This document shows, in pieces, positions 38,082-47,987 of a stretch of DNA of 64,000 nucleotides. This stretch comes from Modestobacter sp. VKM Ac-2986 (GTDB lineage Bacteria > Actinomycetota > Actinomycetes > Mycobacteriales > Geodermatophilaceae). The position numbers and the translations under genes were made by a program. The notes beneath the pieces were generated by a model. The model saw nothing but the letters and a program-made list of their open reading frames with translations, searched no databases and was not told the origin of the DNA. The stretch spans positions 186,001-250,000 of the forward strand of contig NZ_JAPVBH010000004.1 of assembly GCF_026967795.1 (NCBI RefSeq), written 5' to 3'. Positions within the stretch are counted from its first letter, which is position 1. Each line of letters opens with the position of its first letter.

Positions 38082-38305
38082 CTGGCCCCGGGTGTAGCGG
38101 CGCGGCCCGCCCAGGAGCAGCTGCTCCAGGGCCTCGCGGGGGTCGGTGCCGCCGGGGGGCGGCCCGGACCCGGCCTCGGTCAGCGGTCGTTCCGCGGGAC
38201 GGCGCTCACGGCGGTCGAACCTAGCCGACCGCCGGGCACCCGGTGTCGGGCCGATCTCCGACGCGGTGGTCCGGGACGCCCCTGCACGGGCCCGGCTGCG
38301 CCAGG

Positions 38306-39316
38306 ATGGCCGCGGCGCCGGACCGGCCGGCGCCGCCCGAGGAGGACGAGATCAGCAGCGCCAGACAAGCCGTGGTCGACCCGGTCCGGGTCGACGTGCA
38401 GGGCCTCACCAAGACCTTCGGACAGGTAAGGGCGGTCGACGACCTCAGCTTCACCGTCGAGCCCGGGCAGGTGACCGGCTTCCTCGGCCCGAACGGGGCC
38501 GGGAAGACCACGACGCTGCGGATGGCCCTCGGGCTCATCACCCCCGACCGGGGCAGCACGGCGTTCAACGGCGTCCCGTACCGGGCGCTGCCCGAGCCGA
38601 TGCGCCAGGTCGGCGCGGTGCTGGAGACCGCCTTCCACCCCGCCCGCAGCGGACGCGACCACCTGCGCGTCTACGCCCGCGCCGCCGGCCTGCCCGCCGG
38701 CCGGGCCGACGAGGTGCTGGCCCAGGTGGGCCTGGGTCCGGCCGGACGGCGCCGCGCCGGCGGCTACTCCCTCGGCATGCGCCAGCGGCTGGGGCTGGCG
38801 ACCGCGCTGCTGGGCGACCCCGCGGTGCTGGTCCTCGACGAGCCGGCCAACGGCCTGGACCCCGAGGGCATCCAGTGGCTGCGCGGGTTCCTCCGCCACC
38901 TCTCCCACGACCAGGGGCGCACCGTGCTGGTGTCCAGCCACCTGCTGTCGGAGGTCGAGCAGACCGTCGACCGGGTGGTGATCGTGGGCGCCGGCCGGCT
39001 CGTACGGCAGGGCTCGATGGCCGAGCTGCGGGCCGGCGCCGGGGCCGGTGACGTGCTGGTGCGCAGCCCGCAGGCCGCCGCGCTGGCCGAGCTGCTGCGC
39101 GCCGCGGGCGCGGGCGTCACGCCCACCGACGGCGTCCCGGACGGGCTCACCGTGAGCGGGCTGAGCACCGCCGAGATCGGCGGGCGGGCGTTCACCGGCG
39201 GGGTCGAGCTGCACGAGCTGCGCGCCCACACCAGCGGCCTGGAAGAGGTCTACTTCCGGCTCACCGCCGGCTCCGAGCAGTACGCCGCCGGCCCGGCCGG
39301 GAAGGACGCCGCGTGA
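38306..39316 (+). CDS. ABC transporter ATP-binding protein
   Basis: A single ABC domain of 336 residues with Walker A GFLGPNGAGKTTTLRMALG, signature YSLGMRQRLGLATALLGDP, Walker B VLVLDEPANGLDPEG and switch His in VLVSSHLLSEVEQ. A C-terminal extension of about 100 residues (ending FRLTAGSEQYAAGPAGKDAA) is typical of DrrA/CcmA-like exporters. The substrate is unknown. The start is uncertain: ATG 38306 is used, but GTG codons further in (VVDPVRVDVQGL) would match shorter homologues. The stop overlaps the permease start (GTGATG). Confidence 0.92.
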   Translation: MAAAPDRPAPPEEDEISSARQAVVDPVRVDVQGLTKTFGQVRAVDDLSFTVEPGQVTGFLGPNGAGKTTTLRMALGLITPDRGSTAFNGVPYRALPEPMRQVGAVLETAFHPARSGRDHLRVYARAAGLPAGRADEVLAQVGLGPAGRRRAGGYSLGMRQRLGLATALLGDPAVLVLDEPANGLDPEGIQWLRGFLRHLSHDQGRTVLVSSHLLSEVEQTVDRVVIVGAGRLVRQGSMAELRAGAGAGDVLVRSPQAAALAELLRAAGAGVTPTDGVPDGLTVSGLSTAEIGGRAFTGGVELHELRAHTSGLEEVYFRLTAGSEQYAAGPAGKDAA

Positions 39317-40071
39317 TGGGCCGCCTGGTGCAGGCCGAGTGGACCAAGCTGCTGACCACGCGGGTGTGGATCGGCCTGCTGCTGGGCTCCTGCCTGCTGG
39401 TCGGCGGCTTCGCCGCCCTCTTCACCGCCTTCGCCGGCAACGACGAGAGCGGCATCGCACCGGTGGGCACCCCGGCCTACGAGCAGCTGGCGCTGGCCGT
39501 CGCCGCCAACGCCAACATCCTGTTCATCGTGCTGGGCATCATCGGGACCACCCAGGAGTACCGGCACCGCACCGCGACGCCGACCTTCCTGGCCACCCCA
39601 CACCGTGGCCGGGTCGTGATCGCGAAGCTGGTCGCCTACGCACTGGCCGCGGTCCCGATGGCGCTGGTCGTCATCGCCGCGAACGTGCTCGTGGTGTCGG
39701 TGTACGCCGGCGCCAAGGGCGAGGGCCCCTCGCTCAGCGGGGACAACCTGCGCGTGATCGGCGGCGTCTGGGCGGCCCTGGTCCTCTTCACCGTGATCGG
39801 GGTCGGCGTCGGTGCGCTGCTGCGCAACCAGGTCGGCGCGATCGTCGGCGCGCTGGTCTACCTGTTCGTCGTCGAGGGCGTCATCCGGAGCATCCCGGCG
39901 ACCCAGGGCTTCTACAAGTGGCTGCCCGGCGGCGCGCTCGAGGCGATGACGGCCACGTTCGACATGACCGACCTGCTCAGCGCCTGGCAGGGCGGGCTGG
40001 TGCTGCTGGCCTACGCGCTGGTGTTCTCCGTGCTCGGCACCCTCATCGCCGTCCGCCGGGACGTCGTCTGA
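39313..40071 (+). CDS. ABC-2 type transporter permease
   Basis: A 252-residue membrane protein with six predicted helices: IGLLLGSCLLVGGFAALFTA; ANILFIVLGIIGTTQEYRHR (with the coupling helix RHRTATPTFLATP); LAAVPMALVVIAANVLVVSV; VWAALVLFTVIGVGVGALL; VGAIVGALVYLFVV; and LVLLAYALVFSVLGTLIA. It is the membrane partner of the ATPase encoded directly upstream. GTG 39313 or ATG 39316 are both possible. Confidence 0.92.
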   Translation: MMGRLVQAEWTKLLTTRVWIGLLLGSCLLVGGFAALFTAFAGNDESGIAPVGTPAYEQLALAVAANANILFIVLGIIGTTQEYRHRTATPTFLATPHRGRVVIAKLVAYALAAVPMALVVIAANVLVVSVYAGAKGEGPSLSGDNLRVIGGVWAALVLFTVIGVGVGALLRNQVGAIVGALVYLFVVEGVIRSIPATQGFYKWLPGGALEAMTATFDMTDLLSAWQGGLVLLAYALVFSVLGTLIAVRRDVV

Positions 40072-40084
40072 GGGCCGCCCCGGT

Positions 40085-40123
40085 GCGCCGTCCGCCCCCG
40101 CCGAGGGCGCGGCCGGACGGCGC
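40085..40123 (+). terminator. Hairpin terminator after the ABC permease gene
   Basis: A 10-bp perfect stem GCGCCGTCCG (40085-40094) / CGGACGGCGC (40114-40123) with a GC-rich 19-base loop, 14 bases past the stop. Confidence 0.7.
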
Positions 40124-40140
40124 GCCGGGCACGGTGAGCG

Positions 40141-40199
40141 GTGACACGTGCGCCACGTCACGCATGATCACCCCAGGGCCCGAGGCCGAGGCGTAAAGT
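40141..40199 (+). promoter_or_regulatory. Candidate kgd promoter region with GTGAC...GTCAC inverted repeat
   Basis: TAAAGT at 40194-40199 is a plausible -10 about 48 bases before the kgd start. An imperfect inverted repeat, GTGAC (40141-40145) and GTCAC (40157-40161) with inner ACGTG/CACGT, lies about 33 bases further upstream and could bind a regulator. The spacing does not match the CRP consensus. Confidence 0.3.
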
Positions 40200-40247
40200 C
40201 GGCACCCGGTCCAACGACGTCCATCGACGAAGAAGGCACTCGACCCT

Positions 40248-43200
40248 GTGTCAAGCGTGAGCTCACCCCAGCCCTCCCCTGCCCACTCCGCCAACCCGGT
40301 GGCGGGCTTCGGCACCAACGAGTGGCTGGTGGAGGAGATGTACCAGCAGTACCTCGCCGATCCACGGAGCGTGGACCAGGCGTGGCACGACTTCTTCGCC
40401 GACTTCCGCCCCGGCGGCGGCGACGGTGCCGAGACCCCTGCTGCCGGAGCCCCGGCCGCCGAGGCCGCCGCGGCCCCGGCCGGCCCACCCCCGGCACCGC
40501 CGGCCGCCGCTGCGCCCACCCCGGCACCGGCCCGGCCCGCCGCCCCCGCGCCCGCCGCCGCGGCGCCGCCGGCACCCACGGCTGCACCCGCCGCCCCGGC
40601 GCAGGCCTCGCGGGCGAGCACCGCCGACGCCCGGTCCGAGGGCACCGTGGTGGCCCGGGCCGCTGAGCGCGCCTCGCAGCAGCAGCCGGCCGCCCCGGCC
40701 AGGCCCGCCGCGAAGCCGGCCGCCAAGCCCGCCGCCGGCGGCGAGGACGGCGGCCCGAAGCGCACCCCGCTGCGCGGTGCGGCCGCTGCCGTCGTGAAGA
40801 ACATGAACGCCTCGCTGACCGTGCCCACGGCCACCAGCGTGCGGGCGGTGCCGGCCAAGCTCCTGGTCGACAACCGCATCGTGATCAACAACCACCTGGC
40901 CCGCGCCCGCGGCGGCAAGGTGTCCTTCACGCACCTGATCGGCTACGCGCTGGTCCGTGCGCTCGACGACTTCCCCAACATGAACAGCGCGTTCGCCGAG
41001 GTCGACGGCAAGCCGACCCTGGTGCAGCCCGAGCACGTGAACTTCGGCCTGGCCATCGACCTGCCCAAGGCCGACGGCTCGCGCTCACTCGTCGTCGCCT
41101 CGATCAAGGGCGCCGAGGAGATGGACTTCGCGGAGTTCTGGGGGGCCTACGAGGAGGTCATCCGCCGGGCCCGGGCCAACAAGCTGACCATGGAGGACTT
41201 CTCCGGCACCACGATCAGCCTGACCAACCCCGGCACGATCGGCACCAACCACTCGGTGCCGCGGCTGACCACCGGCCAGGGCACGATCGTCGGCGTCGGT
41301 GCGATGGACTACCCGGCCGAGTTCCAGGGGATGAGCCCCGAGGCGCTGGCCGAGATGGCCGTCTCGAAGATCATCACGCTGACCTCCACCTACGACCACC
41401 GGGTCATCCAGGGCGCGGAGTCCGGTGACTTCCTGCGCCGCATGCACGGGCTGCTGCTGGGCCAGGACGGCTTCTACGACGAGGTCTTCCGCTCGCTGCG
41501 GGTGCCCTACGAGCCGGTCCGCTGGGTCGCCGACAAGCGGGTCGCGCACGAGGGCCAGATCGCCAAGGAAGCCCGGGTCATCGAGGTCATCGAGGCCTAC
41601 CGGCGCAACGGCCACCTGATGGCCGACACCGACCCGCTGGAGTTCAAGGTCCGCACCCACCCCGACCTGGACATCGTCCAGCACGGGCTCACGCTGTGGG
41701 ACCTCGACCGCCAGTTCCCCGTCGGCGGTTTCGCCGGCGAGCGCACGATGCTGCTGCGCGACATCCTCGGCGTGCTGCGCAACTCCTACTGCCGCACCGT
41801 CGGCATCGAGTACATGCACATCACCGACCCCGAGGAGCGTGGCTGGCTGCAGCAGCGCATCGAGGTCAAGCACGACCAGCCCGCCCGCGAGCAGCAGAAG
41901 CGGGTGCTGGGCCGGCTCAACGCCGCCGAGGCCTTCGAGACCTTCCTGCAGACCAAGTACGTCGGCCAGAAGCGGTTCAGCCTCGAGGGCGGCGAGTCGG
42001 TCATCCCGCTGCTGGACGAGGTGCTGCTGGCCTCCACCGAGTACGGCCTGGACGAGGTCGCGATCGGCATGGCCCACCGCGGCCGGCTGAACGTGCTCGC
42101 GAACGTGCTGGGCAAGAGCTACGCCAAGATCTTCGGTGAGTTCGAGGGCAACATCGACCCGGGCACCGTGCAGGGCTCCGGCGACGTGAAGTACCACCTG
42201 GGCGCCGAGGGCACCTTCTCCCACGACGGCCGCTCGATCGCCGTCTCGCTGGCCAGCAACCCCAGCCACCTGGAGACGGTCAACCCGGTGCTCGAGGGCA
42301 TCGTGCGGGCCAAGCAGGACATGCTGGACAAGGGCCCCGACGGGTTCACCGTGCTCCCGGTGCTGCTGCACGGCGACGCGGCCTTCGCCGGCCAGGGCGT
42401 GGTGCAGGAGACGCTGAACCTGTCCCAACTGCGCGGCTACCGCACCGGCGGCACCGTGCACGTGGTCATCAACAACCAGGTCGGCTTCACCACCAGCCCG
42501 GCGCACTCGCGGTCGAGCCTGTACTCCACCGACGTCGCGCGGATGATCGGTGCGCCGGTCTTCCACGTGAACGGCGACGACCCCGAGGCCTGCGTCCGGG
42601 TGGCGAAGCTGGCGGTCGACTACCGGCAGGCGTTCAAGAAGGACGTCGTCATCGACCTGGTCTGCTACCGCCGCCGGGGCCACAACGAGGGCGACGACCC
42701 CTCGATGACCCAGCCGCTGATGTACGACATCATCGACCGCAAGCGCTCCGTCCGGAAGCTGTACACCGAGGCGCTGGTCGGCCGGGGCGACATCACCCTG
42801 GCCGAGGCCGAGGAGGCGCTGAAGGACTACCGCGAGCAGCTGGAGCGGGCCTTCGCCGAGACCCACGACGCCAGCGACACGTCCGGCCCCGGCCCGGTCA
42901 TGGACCCCCGCTCCCCGCAGCAGGCCACGGTCGACACCGCGGTCACCCTCGAGGTGCTCAAGACCGTCGGCGACGCGCAGGTCGCGCTGCCGGTGGACTT
43001 CACCGTGCACCCGAAGCTGCAGAAGATGCTGGAGCGCCGCTCGGCGATGACCAGCGAGGGCGGCGTCGACTGGGCGATGGGCGAGCTGCTGGCCTTCGGC
43101 TCGCTGCTCATGCAGGGCGTGCCGGTGCGGCTGGCCGGCCAGGACTCCCGGCGCGGCACCTTCGTGCAGCGCCACTCGGTCCTCATCGACCGGGAGAACG

Positions 43201-44105
43201 CCGCCGAGCACACCCCGCTGGCGAACCTGACGCCGGACCAGGCGAAGTTCTTCGTCTACGACTCGCTGCTCAGCGAGTACGCCGCGCTCGGCTTCGAGTA
43301 CGGCTACTCCGTCGCCAACCCCAAGGCGCTGGTGCTGTGGGAGGCGCAGTTCGGCGACTTCGTCGACGGTGCCCAGATGGTGATCGACGAGTTCATCAGC
43401 AGCGGCGAGGCCAAGTGGGGCCAGCGCTCCGGCGTGGTCATGCTGCTGCCGCACGGGCTGGAGGGCCAGGGGCCCGACCACTCCAGCGGCCGCATCGAGC
43501 GCTTCCTGCAGCTGTCGGCGGAGAACAACATGACCGTCGCCAACTGCTCGACGCCGGCGAACTACTTCCACCTGCTGCGCCGCCAGGCGCTGAGCGAGGT
43601 GCACCGCCCGCTGGTGGTGTTCACGCCCAAGTCGCTGCTGCGCGCCAAGGCCGCGGTCAGCTCGGTCGCCGACTTCACCGACCAGCGCTTCCGCCCGGTC
43701 CTGCCCGACCCGGGCCTGGCCGGCAAGGCGCTGGACCCCTCGGCGGTGCGCCGGGTGCTGCTGTGCAGCGGCAAGGTCAGCTACGAGCTGCTCGCCCAGC
43801 GGGAGGCCGCGCAGAACACCACCACCGCCGTCCTGCGGGTCGAGCAGCTCTACCCGCTGCCGGCCGAGGAGATCGCCGAGGCGCTGTCGGCCTACCCCGA
43901 CGCCACCGACGTGGTCTGGGTGCAGGAGGAGCCGGCGAACATGGGCGCCTGGCAGTTCATGGCCTGCAACCTGCCCGAGCAGCTGCCGGCCGGGCGCACC
44001 CTCCGCAAGGTCAGCCGCAAGGCCTCGGCCAGCCCGGCGGTCGGCTCGGCGAAGGTGCACGAGGTCGAGCAGCGCGCGCTGGTCGCCCAGGCCTTCGCCG
44101 ACTGA
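40248..44105 (+). CDS. kgd: Multifunctional 2-oxoglutarate metabolism enzyme (Kgd: E1o with E2-type domain)
   Basis: Decarboxylates 2-oxoglutarate (ThDP-dependent) and feeds the TCA cycle as the E1 of the oxoglutarate dehydrogenase complex, or forms 2-hydroxy-3-oxoadipate. The 1285-residue chain has: N-terminal E1 segment ([19 protein letters not shown]); an Ala/Pro linker (about 62-165); an E2-like acyltransferase domain with catalytic His384 in [19 protein letters not shown]; then the E1 domains, with [20 protein letters not shown], the ThDP segment [19 protein letters not shown] and [11 protein letters not shown]. There is no lipoyl domain, as in mycobacterial Kgd. The GTG start follows a weak AGAAGG. 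It is usually controlled by a GarA-type protein, not seen here. Confidence 0.97.
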   Translation: MSSVSSPQPSPAHSANPVAGFGTNEWLVEEMYQQYLADPRSVDQAWHDFFADFRPGGGDGAETPAAGAPAAEAAAAPAGPPPAPPAAAAPTPAPARPAAPAPAAAAPPAPTAAPAAPAQASRASTADARSEGTVVARAAERASQQQPAAPARPAAKPAAKPAAGGEDGGPKRTPLRGAAAAVVKNMNASLTVPTATSVRAVPAKLLVDNRIVINNHLARARGGKVSFTHLIGYALVRALDDFPNMNSAFAEVDGKPTLVQPEHVNFGLAIDLPKADGSRSLVVASIKGAEEMDFAEFWGAYEEVIRRARANKLTMEDFSGTTISLTNPGTIGTNHSVPRLTTGQGTIVGVGAMDYPAEFQGMSPEALAEMAVSKIITLTSTYDHRVIQGAESGDFLRRMHGLLLGQDGFYDEVFRSLRVPYEPVRWVADKRVAHEGQIAKEARVIEVIEAYRRNGHLMADTDPLEFKVRTHPDLDIVQHGLTLWDLDRQFPVGGFAGERTMLLRDILGVLRNSYCRTVGIEYMHITDPEERGWLQQRIEVKHDQPAREQQKRVLGRLNAAEAFETFLQTKYVGQKRFSLEGGESVIPLLDEVLLASTEYGLDEVAIGMAHRGRLNVLANVLGKSYAKIFGEFEGNIDPGTVQGSGDVKYHLGAEGTFSHDGRSIAVSLASNPSHLETVNPVLEGIVRAKQDMLDKGPDGFTVLPVLLHGDAAFAGQGVVQETLNLSQLRGYRTGGTVHVVINNQVGFTTSPAHSRSSLYSTDVARMIGAPVFHVNGDDPEACVRVAKLAVDYRQAFKKDVVIDLVCYRRRGHNEGDDPSMTQPLMYDIIDRKRSVRKLYTEALVGRGDITLAEAEEALKDYREQLERAFAETHDASDTSGPGPVMDPRSPQQATVDTAVTLEVLKTVGDAQVALPVDFTVHPKLQKMLERRSAMTSEGGVDWAMGELLAFGSLLMQGVPVRLAGQDSRRGTFVQRHSVLIDRENAAEHTPLANLTPDQAKFFVYDSLLSEYAALGFEYGYSVANPKALVLWEAQFGDFVDGAQMVIDEFISSGEAKWGQRSGVVMLLPHGLEGQGPDHSSGRIERFLQLSAENNMTVANCSTPANYFHLLRRQALSEVHRPLVVFTPKSLLRAKAAVSSVADFTDQRFRPVLPDPGLAGKALDPSAVRRVLLCSGKVSYELLAQREAAQNTTTAVLRVEQLYPLPAEEIAEALSAYPDATDVVWVQEEPANMGAWQFMACNLPEQLPAGRTLRKVSRKASASPAVGSAKVHEVEQRALVAQAFAD

Positions 44106-44132
44106 GGCGCCCGATGTACTCCACACAGTCGG

Positions 44133-44330
44133 GTGGCTGCCTTGTACTTCACTGATCGCGGCATCGAGGAGCTGGCCGGCCGGCGGGGCGAGGAGCAGGT
44201 CTCCCTCGCCTGGCTGGCCGACCAGCTGCAGGCCTTCGTCGACCAGCACCCGGACTTCGAGGTGCCGGTCGAGCGGTTCGCCACCTGGCTGGCCCGCGGT
44301 GGCACCGACGACGTCGACGACCTGGACTGA
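44133..44330 (+). CDS. DUF6104 family small protein
   Basis: A 65-residue acidic protein: MAALYFTDRGIEELAGRR, then VSLAWLADQLQAFVDQHPDF and a tail of Asp residues. It is a conserved short companion found next to kgd in many actinobacteria. The function is unknown. The GTG start is 27 bases past the kgd stop, so it is probably cotranscribed. Confidence 0.85.
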   Translation: MAALYFTDRGIEELAGRRGEEQVSLAWLADQLQAFVDQHPDFEVPVERFATWLARGGTDDVDDLD

Positions 44331-44356
44331 CCACGAACGCTGACCGGTCGGCCGCG

Positions 44357-47173
44357 GTGGAGGACAGCGAGTTGCTCGCTGCCCTCCACCGGGCCGGGGT
44401 GGTCGACGTCGACGGCTCCGGGCTCGCCCGCGCGCTGTACTCCAGCGACGCCTCGCTCTACCGGGTGCTGCCCCGGGCCGTCGTCCGGCCCCGGCACGCG
44501 GACGAGATCGTCGCGACCCTGGCGGTGTGCCGCGAGCTCGGCGTCCCGGTGACCGCCCGGGGCGCGGGCACCTCAATCGCCGGCAACGCCGTCGGCCCCG
44601 GGGTCGTGTTCGACACCAGCCGGCACCTCACCCGCGTCCACTCCGTCGACCCCGGGACCCGGACGGCGGTGGTCGACCCCGGCGTCGTCCAGTCCTCGCT
44701 GCAGGCCGCGGCGGGGGCGTACGGGCTGCGGTTCGGTCCCGACCCGAGCACCCACAACCGCTGCACGATCGGCGGGATGATCGGCAACAACGCCTGCGGC
44801 TCGCGCGCGCTGGGCTACGGCCGGACCTCGGACAACGTCGTGGGGCTGGACGTCGTCACCGGGGCCGGGGAGCGGCTGGCGCTCACCGGCGGCCTGCCCG
44901 CGGGCGGGCTCGGCGACCGGCTCCGCGACCTCACCGACGCGCACCTGGAGCTGCTGCGCACCGAGCTGGGCCGCTTCGGCCGGCAGGTCTCCGGCTACGG
45001 GCTCGAGCACCTGCTGCCCGAGCACGGCCGCGACCTGGCTCGCGCGCTCGTCGGCAGCGAGGGCACGCTCGCCCTCACGCTGGGCGCCACCGTGCGGCTG
45101 GTGCCCGAGCCCACCGCCCGGGTGCTGGTCGTGCTCGGCTACCCGTCGATGCCCGAGGCGGCCGACGCCACGCCCGCGCTGCTGCCGCACTCCCCCACCG
45201 CGATCGAGGGGCTGGACTCCCGGATCGTGCAGCGGCTGCACGACGTGCCGGCCGCCGTCGTGCCCGACCTGCCGCGTGGCGAGGGCTGGCTGATCGTGGA
45301 GATCACCGGCGACGACCCGGCCGAGGTCGCCGCCCGGGGCGCGCGGATCGCCGCCGACGCCGGTGCCGTCGACACGATGGTGGTCACCGACGCCGCCCAC
45401 GCCGCGGCCATCTGGCGGATCCGTGAGGACGGCGCCGGGCTCGCCGCCCGCACCCACGACGGCCGGCCCGCGCACGCCGGCTGGGAGGACGCCGCCGTCC
45501 CGGTGGAGCAGCTGGGCTCCTACCTGCGCCGGTTCGAGGCGCTGCTGGTCGACCACGGGCTGCAGGGCCTGCCCTACGGCCACTTCGGCGACGGCTGCGT
45601 GCACGTGCGCATCGACTTCCCGTTCGCCCCCGACTCCCCCGAGCCCGACCGGGGCCGCGGCCGGTACCGGGCCTTCATCGGCGACGCCGCGGCGCTGGTG
45701 GCCGAGTACGGCGGCTCGGTGTCCGGGGAGCACGGGGACGGCCGGGCCCGCAGCGAGCTGCTGCCGGTCATGTACTCCCCCGCCGCACTCGACCTCTTCG
45801 GCCGGGTCAAGGGCCTGCTCGACCCCGACGACGTGCTCAACCCCGGCGTGCTCGTGCGGCCGGTGCCCTTCGACGCCGACCTGCGGGTGGCCGCGGCACC
45901 CGCGCACCGCACCCGGCTGGCGCTGGCCTACCGGCACGACGGCGGCGACCTGTCCGCGGCCGTGCACCGCTGCACCGGGGTGGGCAAGTGCCGGGCCGAC
46001 CTCACCGACGCCGGCGCGGTCATGTGCCCGTCGTTCCAGGCGACCCGCGAGGAGAAGGACAGCACCCGCGGCCGGGCCCGGGTGCTGCAGGAGATGCTCG
46101 CCCCGGGCGGGCCGGTGCACGACTGGCGCTCCCCCGAGGTGCACGAGGCCCTGGACCTCTGCCTGTCCTGCAAGGGCTGCGCCCGCGACTGCCCGACCGG
46201 TGTCGACATGTCGACCTACAAGGCCGAGGTGCTGCACCAGTCCTACCGCCGCCGGTTGCGCCCGCGCGCGCACTACGCCCTCGGGCAGCTGCCGCGCTGG
46301 GCCGACGTCGCCGCCCGGGCGCCGCGGCTGGTCAGCCGCTTCCTGGGCAGCCGGGCCGGGGGCGCGCTGGCCCGCTGGGGCGCCGGGGTCGACCAGCGCC
46401 GTGACCTGCCGGCGTTCGCGCCGCGCACCTTCCGCGCCGGGTGGACGCCGCTGCCGGTGGACGGGCGGCCCGTGGTCGCGCTGTGGGTCGACTCGTTCAC
46501 CGACCACTTCGCCCCGCAGGTCGCCGACGCCGCCGTGCGGGTGCTCGACGCCGCGGGCTACCGGGTCGAGGTCCCCCCGGCCGACACCTGCTGCGGGCTG
46601 ACCTGGATCACCACCGGCCAGCTCGACGCGGCCCGCCGCATCCTCACCCACACCGTGGCCCGGCTGGCGCCCTGGGCCGACGCCGGGGTGCCGATCGTGG
46701 GCCTGGAGCCCTCGTGCACCGCGGTGCTGCGCGGTGAGGTGGTCGAGCTGGTCGACGACCCGGCCGCGGGACGGGTGCAGGCCGCCACCCGCACGCTCGC
46801 CGAGCTGCTCACCACGACCCCCGGCTGGACGGCGCCGGACCTCACCGGCACCGAGGTGGTCGCCCAGCCGCACTGCCACCACCACGCGACCATGGGCTGG
46901 ACCACCGACGAGCGGCTGCTGCGGGGCGCCGGTGCGGCGCTGACCCGGGTCGGCGGCTGCTGCGGCCTGGCCGGCAACTGGGGCGTCGAGCGCGGCCACC
47001 ACGACGTCTCGGTGCAGATCGCCGAGCACGACCTGCTGCCGGCCGTGCGGGCCGCGGGTGCCGGCGCCGTCGTCCTGGCCGACGGCTTCTCCTGCCGGAC
47101 CCAGCTCGACCACCTCGCCGACACCGGTGGCCGGCACCTCGCCGAGCTGCTGGCCGAGCGCCTGCCGGGCTGA
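44357..47173 (+). CDS. FAD-binding and Fe-S-binding 2-hydroxyacid dehydrogenase
   Basis: A 938-residue fusion. N-terminal PCMH-type FAD domain (about 35-215: PVTARGAGTSIAGNAVGPGV, IGGMIGNNACGSRALGYGRTS); FAD-oxidase C domain (about 235-500: YGHFGDGCVHVRIDFPF, GSVSGEHGDGRARSELLP); 4Fe-4S domain with CTGVGKCRA and DLCLSCKGCARDCPTGVDM; two CCG heterodisulfide-reductase-like motifs (TCCGLTWITTG and GGCCGLAGNWG). The family oxidises D-lactate, glycolate or D-2-hydroxyglutarate (E. coli YdiJ). Its place right after kgd makes D-2-hydroxyglutarate attractive, but this is inference. GTG start, 26 bases after the DUF6104 gene. Confidence 0.94.
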   Translation: MEDSELLAALHRAGVVDVDGSGLARALYSSDASLYRVLPRAVVRPRHADEIVATLAVCRELGVPVTARGAGTSIAGNAVGPGVVFDTSRHLTRVHSVDPGTRTAVVDPGVVQSSLQAAAGAYGLRFGPDPSTHNRCTIGGMIGNNACGSRALGYGRTSDNVVGLDVVTGAGERLALTGGLPAGGLGDRLRDLTDAHLELLRTELGRFGRQVSGYGLEHLLPEHGRDLARALVGSEGTLALTLGATVRLVPEPTARVLVVLGYPSMPEAADATPALLPHSPTAIEGLDSRIVQRLHDVPAAVVPDLPRGEGWLIVEITGDDPAEVAARGARIAADAGAVDTMVVTDAAHAAAIWRIREDGAGLAARTHDGRPAHAGWEDAAVPVEQLGSYLRRFEALLVDHGLQGLPYGHFGDGCVHVRIDFPFAPDSPEPDRGRGRYRAFIGDAAALVAEYGGSVSGEHGDGRARSELLPVMYSPAALDLFGRVKGLLDPDDVLNPGVLVRPVPFDADLRVAAAPAHRTRLALAYRHDGGDLSAAVHRCTGVGKCRADLTDAGAVMCPSFQATREEKDSTRGRARVLQEMLAPGGPVHDWRSPEVHEALDLCLSCKGCARDCPTGVDMSTYKAEVLHQSYRRRLRPRAHYALGQLPRWADVAARAPRLVSRFLGSRAGGALARWGAGVDQRRDLPAFAPRTFRAGWTPLPVDGRPVVALWVDSFTDHFAPQVADAAVRVLDAAGYRVEVPPADTCCGLTWITTGQLDAARRILTHTVARLAPWADAGVPIVGLEPSCTAVLRGEVVELVDDPAAGRVQAATRTLAELLTTTPGWTAPDLTGTEVVAQPHCHHHATMGWTTDERLLRGAGAALTRVGGCCGLAGNWGVERGHHDVSVQIAEHDLLPAVRAAGAGAVVLADGFSCRTQLDHLADTGGRHLAELLAERLPG

Positions 47174-47239
47174 GCGCCCGCCGGAGTGCCCCCGGAGCGC
47201 CTCCCGGTCCGAGGCGCACCGGCGGGTGACCCTGGGTCC

Positions 47240-47944
47240 GTGCTCGGTCACTCCCACGCCCTCTCCGGCTTCGCCGTCGGTGCCGCCTCCCTGCCCTGGG
47301 CACCGGTCGACGGCACGGTCGCCCAGGTCGCCTGGGTCTCCGCGGTCGGCGGCCTGGCGATGCTCCCCGACCTCGACCAGCAGGGCTCGACCATCTCCCG
47401 GATGTGGGGCCCGCTCACCGACGTCCCGTCCGGGCTGGTCAACACGATCGCCCGCGGGCACCGCTGGGGCACCCACGACGCCGTCCTGGCGCCGCTGGCC
47501 TTCGGCCTGCTCGCCCACGCCGCGTCCTGGAACCGCTGGTCCAGCCTGGTGGTGCTCGCCCTGGCCATCGGGCTGGCGCTGCGCGCGCTGCACGTGGTCA
47601 TCCCGGGCCGGGCGGAGAACACCGTCATCGGCAACCTGGTGCTCTCCGTCGGCGGCGCGTGGCTGCTGCTGGCGCACAGCCCCGCGCCGGCCTGGCTGCC
47701 GTGGGCCGTGGCCGTCGGGGTGCTCACCCACATCGCCGGTGACTGGCTGACCCGCGAGGGCGTGCCGGTCCCGGTCCTCTGGCTGGTCCGCCGCAGCCGG
47801 CTGGCGCCGGTGCACCTGCGCACCGGGGCGACGGTGGAGAAGACCGTGCTGGTGCCGCTGTTCGTGGTCGCGACCCTGGCGTTCCTCTACCTCAACACCG
47901 GCGCCCAGCAGCTGGTCGACCCGCTCCTCGCCCGCCTGGGCTGA
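47240..47944 (+). CDS. Metal-dependent hydrolase, YdjM/DUF457-type membrane protein
   Basis: A 234-residue integral membrane protein starting VLGHSHALSGFAVGAAS. The metal-site residues of the family are the early His (GHSHALSG), Asp residues in AMLPDLDQQGSTISRMWG, ARGHRWGTHDAVLAP and GVLTHIAGDWLTREGVPV. About six membrane segments are present. The substrate is unknown. GTG 47240 was chosen because the HSHALSG motif is always near the N-terminus; the frame is open to 47186. Confidence 0.88.
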   Translation: MLGHSHALSGFAVGAASLPWAPVDGTVAQVAWVSAVGGLAMLPDLDQQGSTISRMWGPLTDVPSGLVNTIARGHRWGTHDAVLAPLAFGLLAHAASWNRWSSLVVLALAIGLALRALHVVIPGRAENTVIGNLVLSVGGAWLLLAHSPAPAWLPWAVAVGVLTHIAGDWLTREGVPVPVLWLVRRSRLAPVHLRTGATVEKTVLVPLFVVATLAFLYLNTGAQQLVDPLLARLG

Positions 47945-47987
47945 CGGCGGACCCCACCCCCTCGGGGCGAGCCTCGGGACGCAGCTC

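Noticed and set aside
41085-44576. A 1163-codon minus-strand open frame opposite kgd
   Set aside because: It is the antisense shadow of kgd, with no recognisable domains; the plus strand carries every Kgd motif.
44573-47815. A 1080-codon minus-strand open frame opposite the FAD/Fe-S dehydrogenase
   Set aside because: Low-complexity antisense frame; the plus-strand protein is intact.
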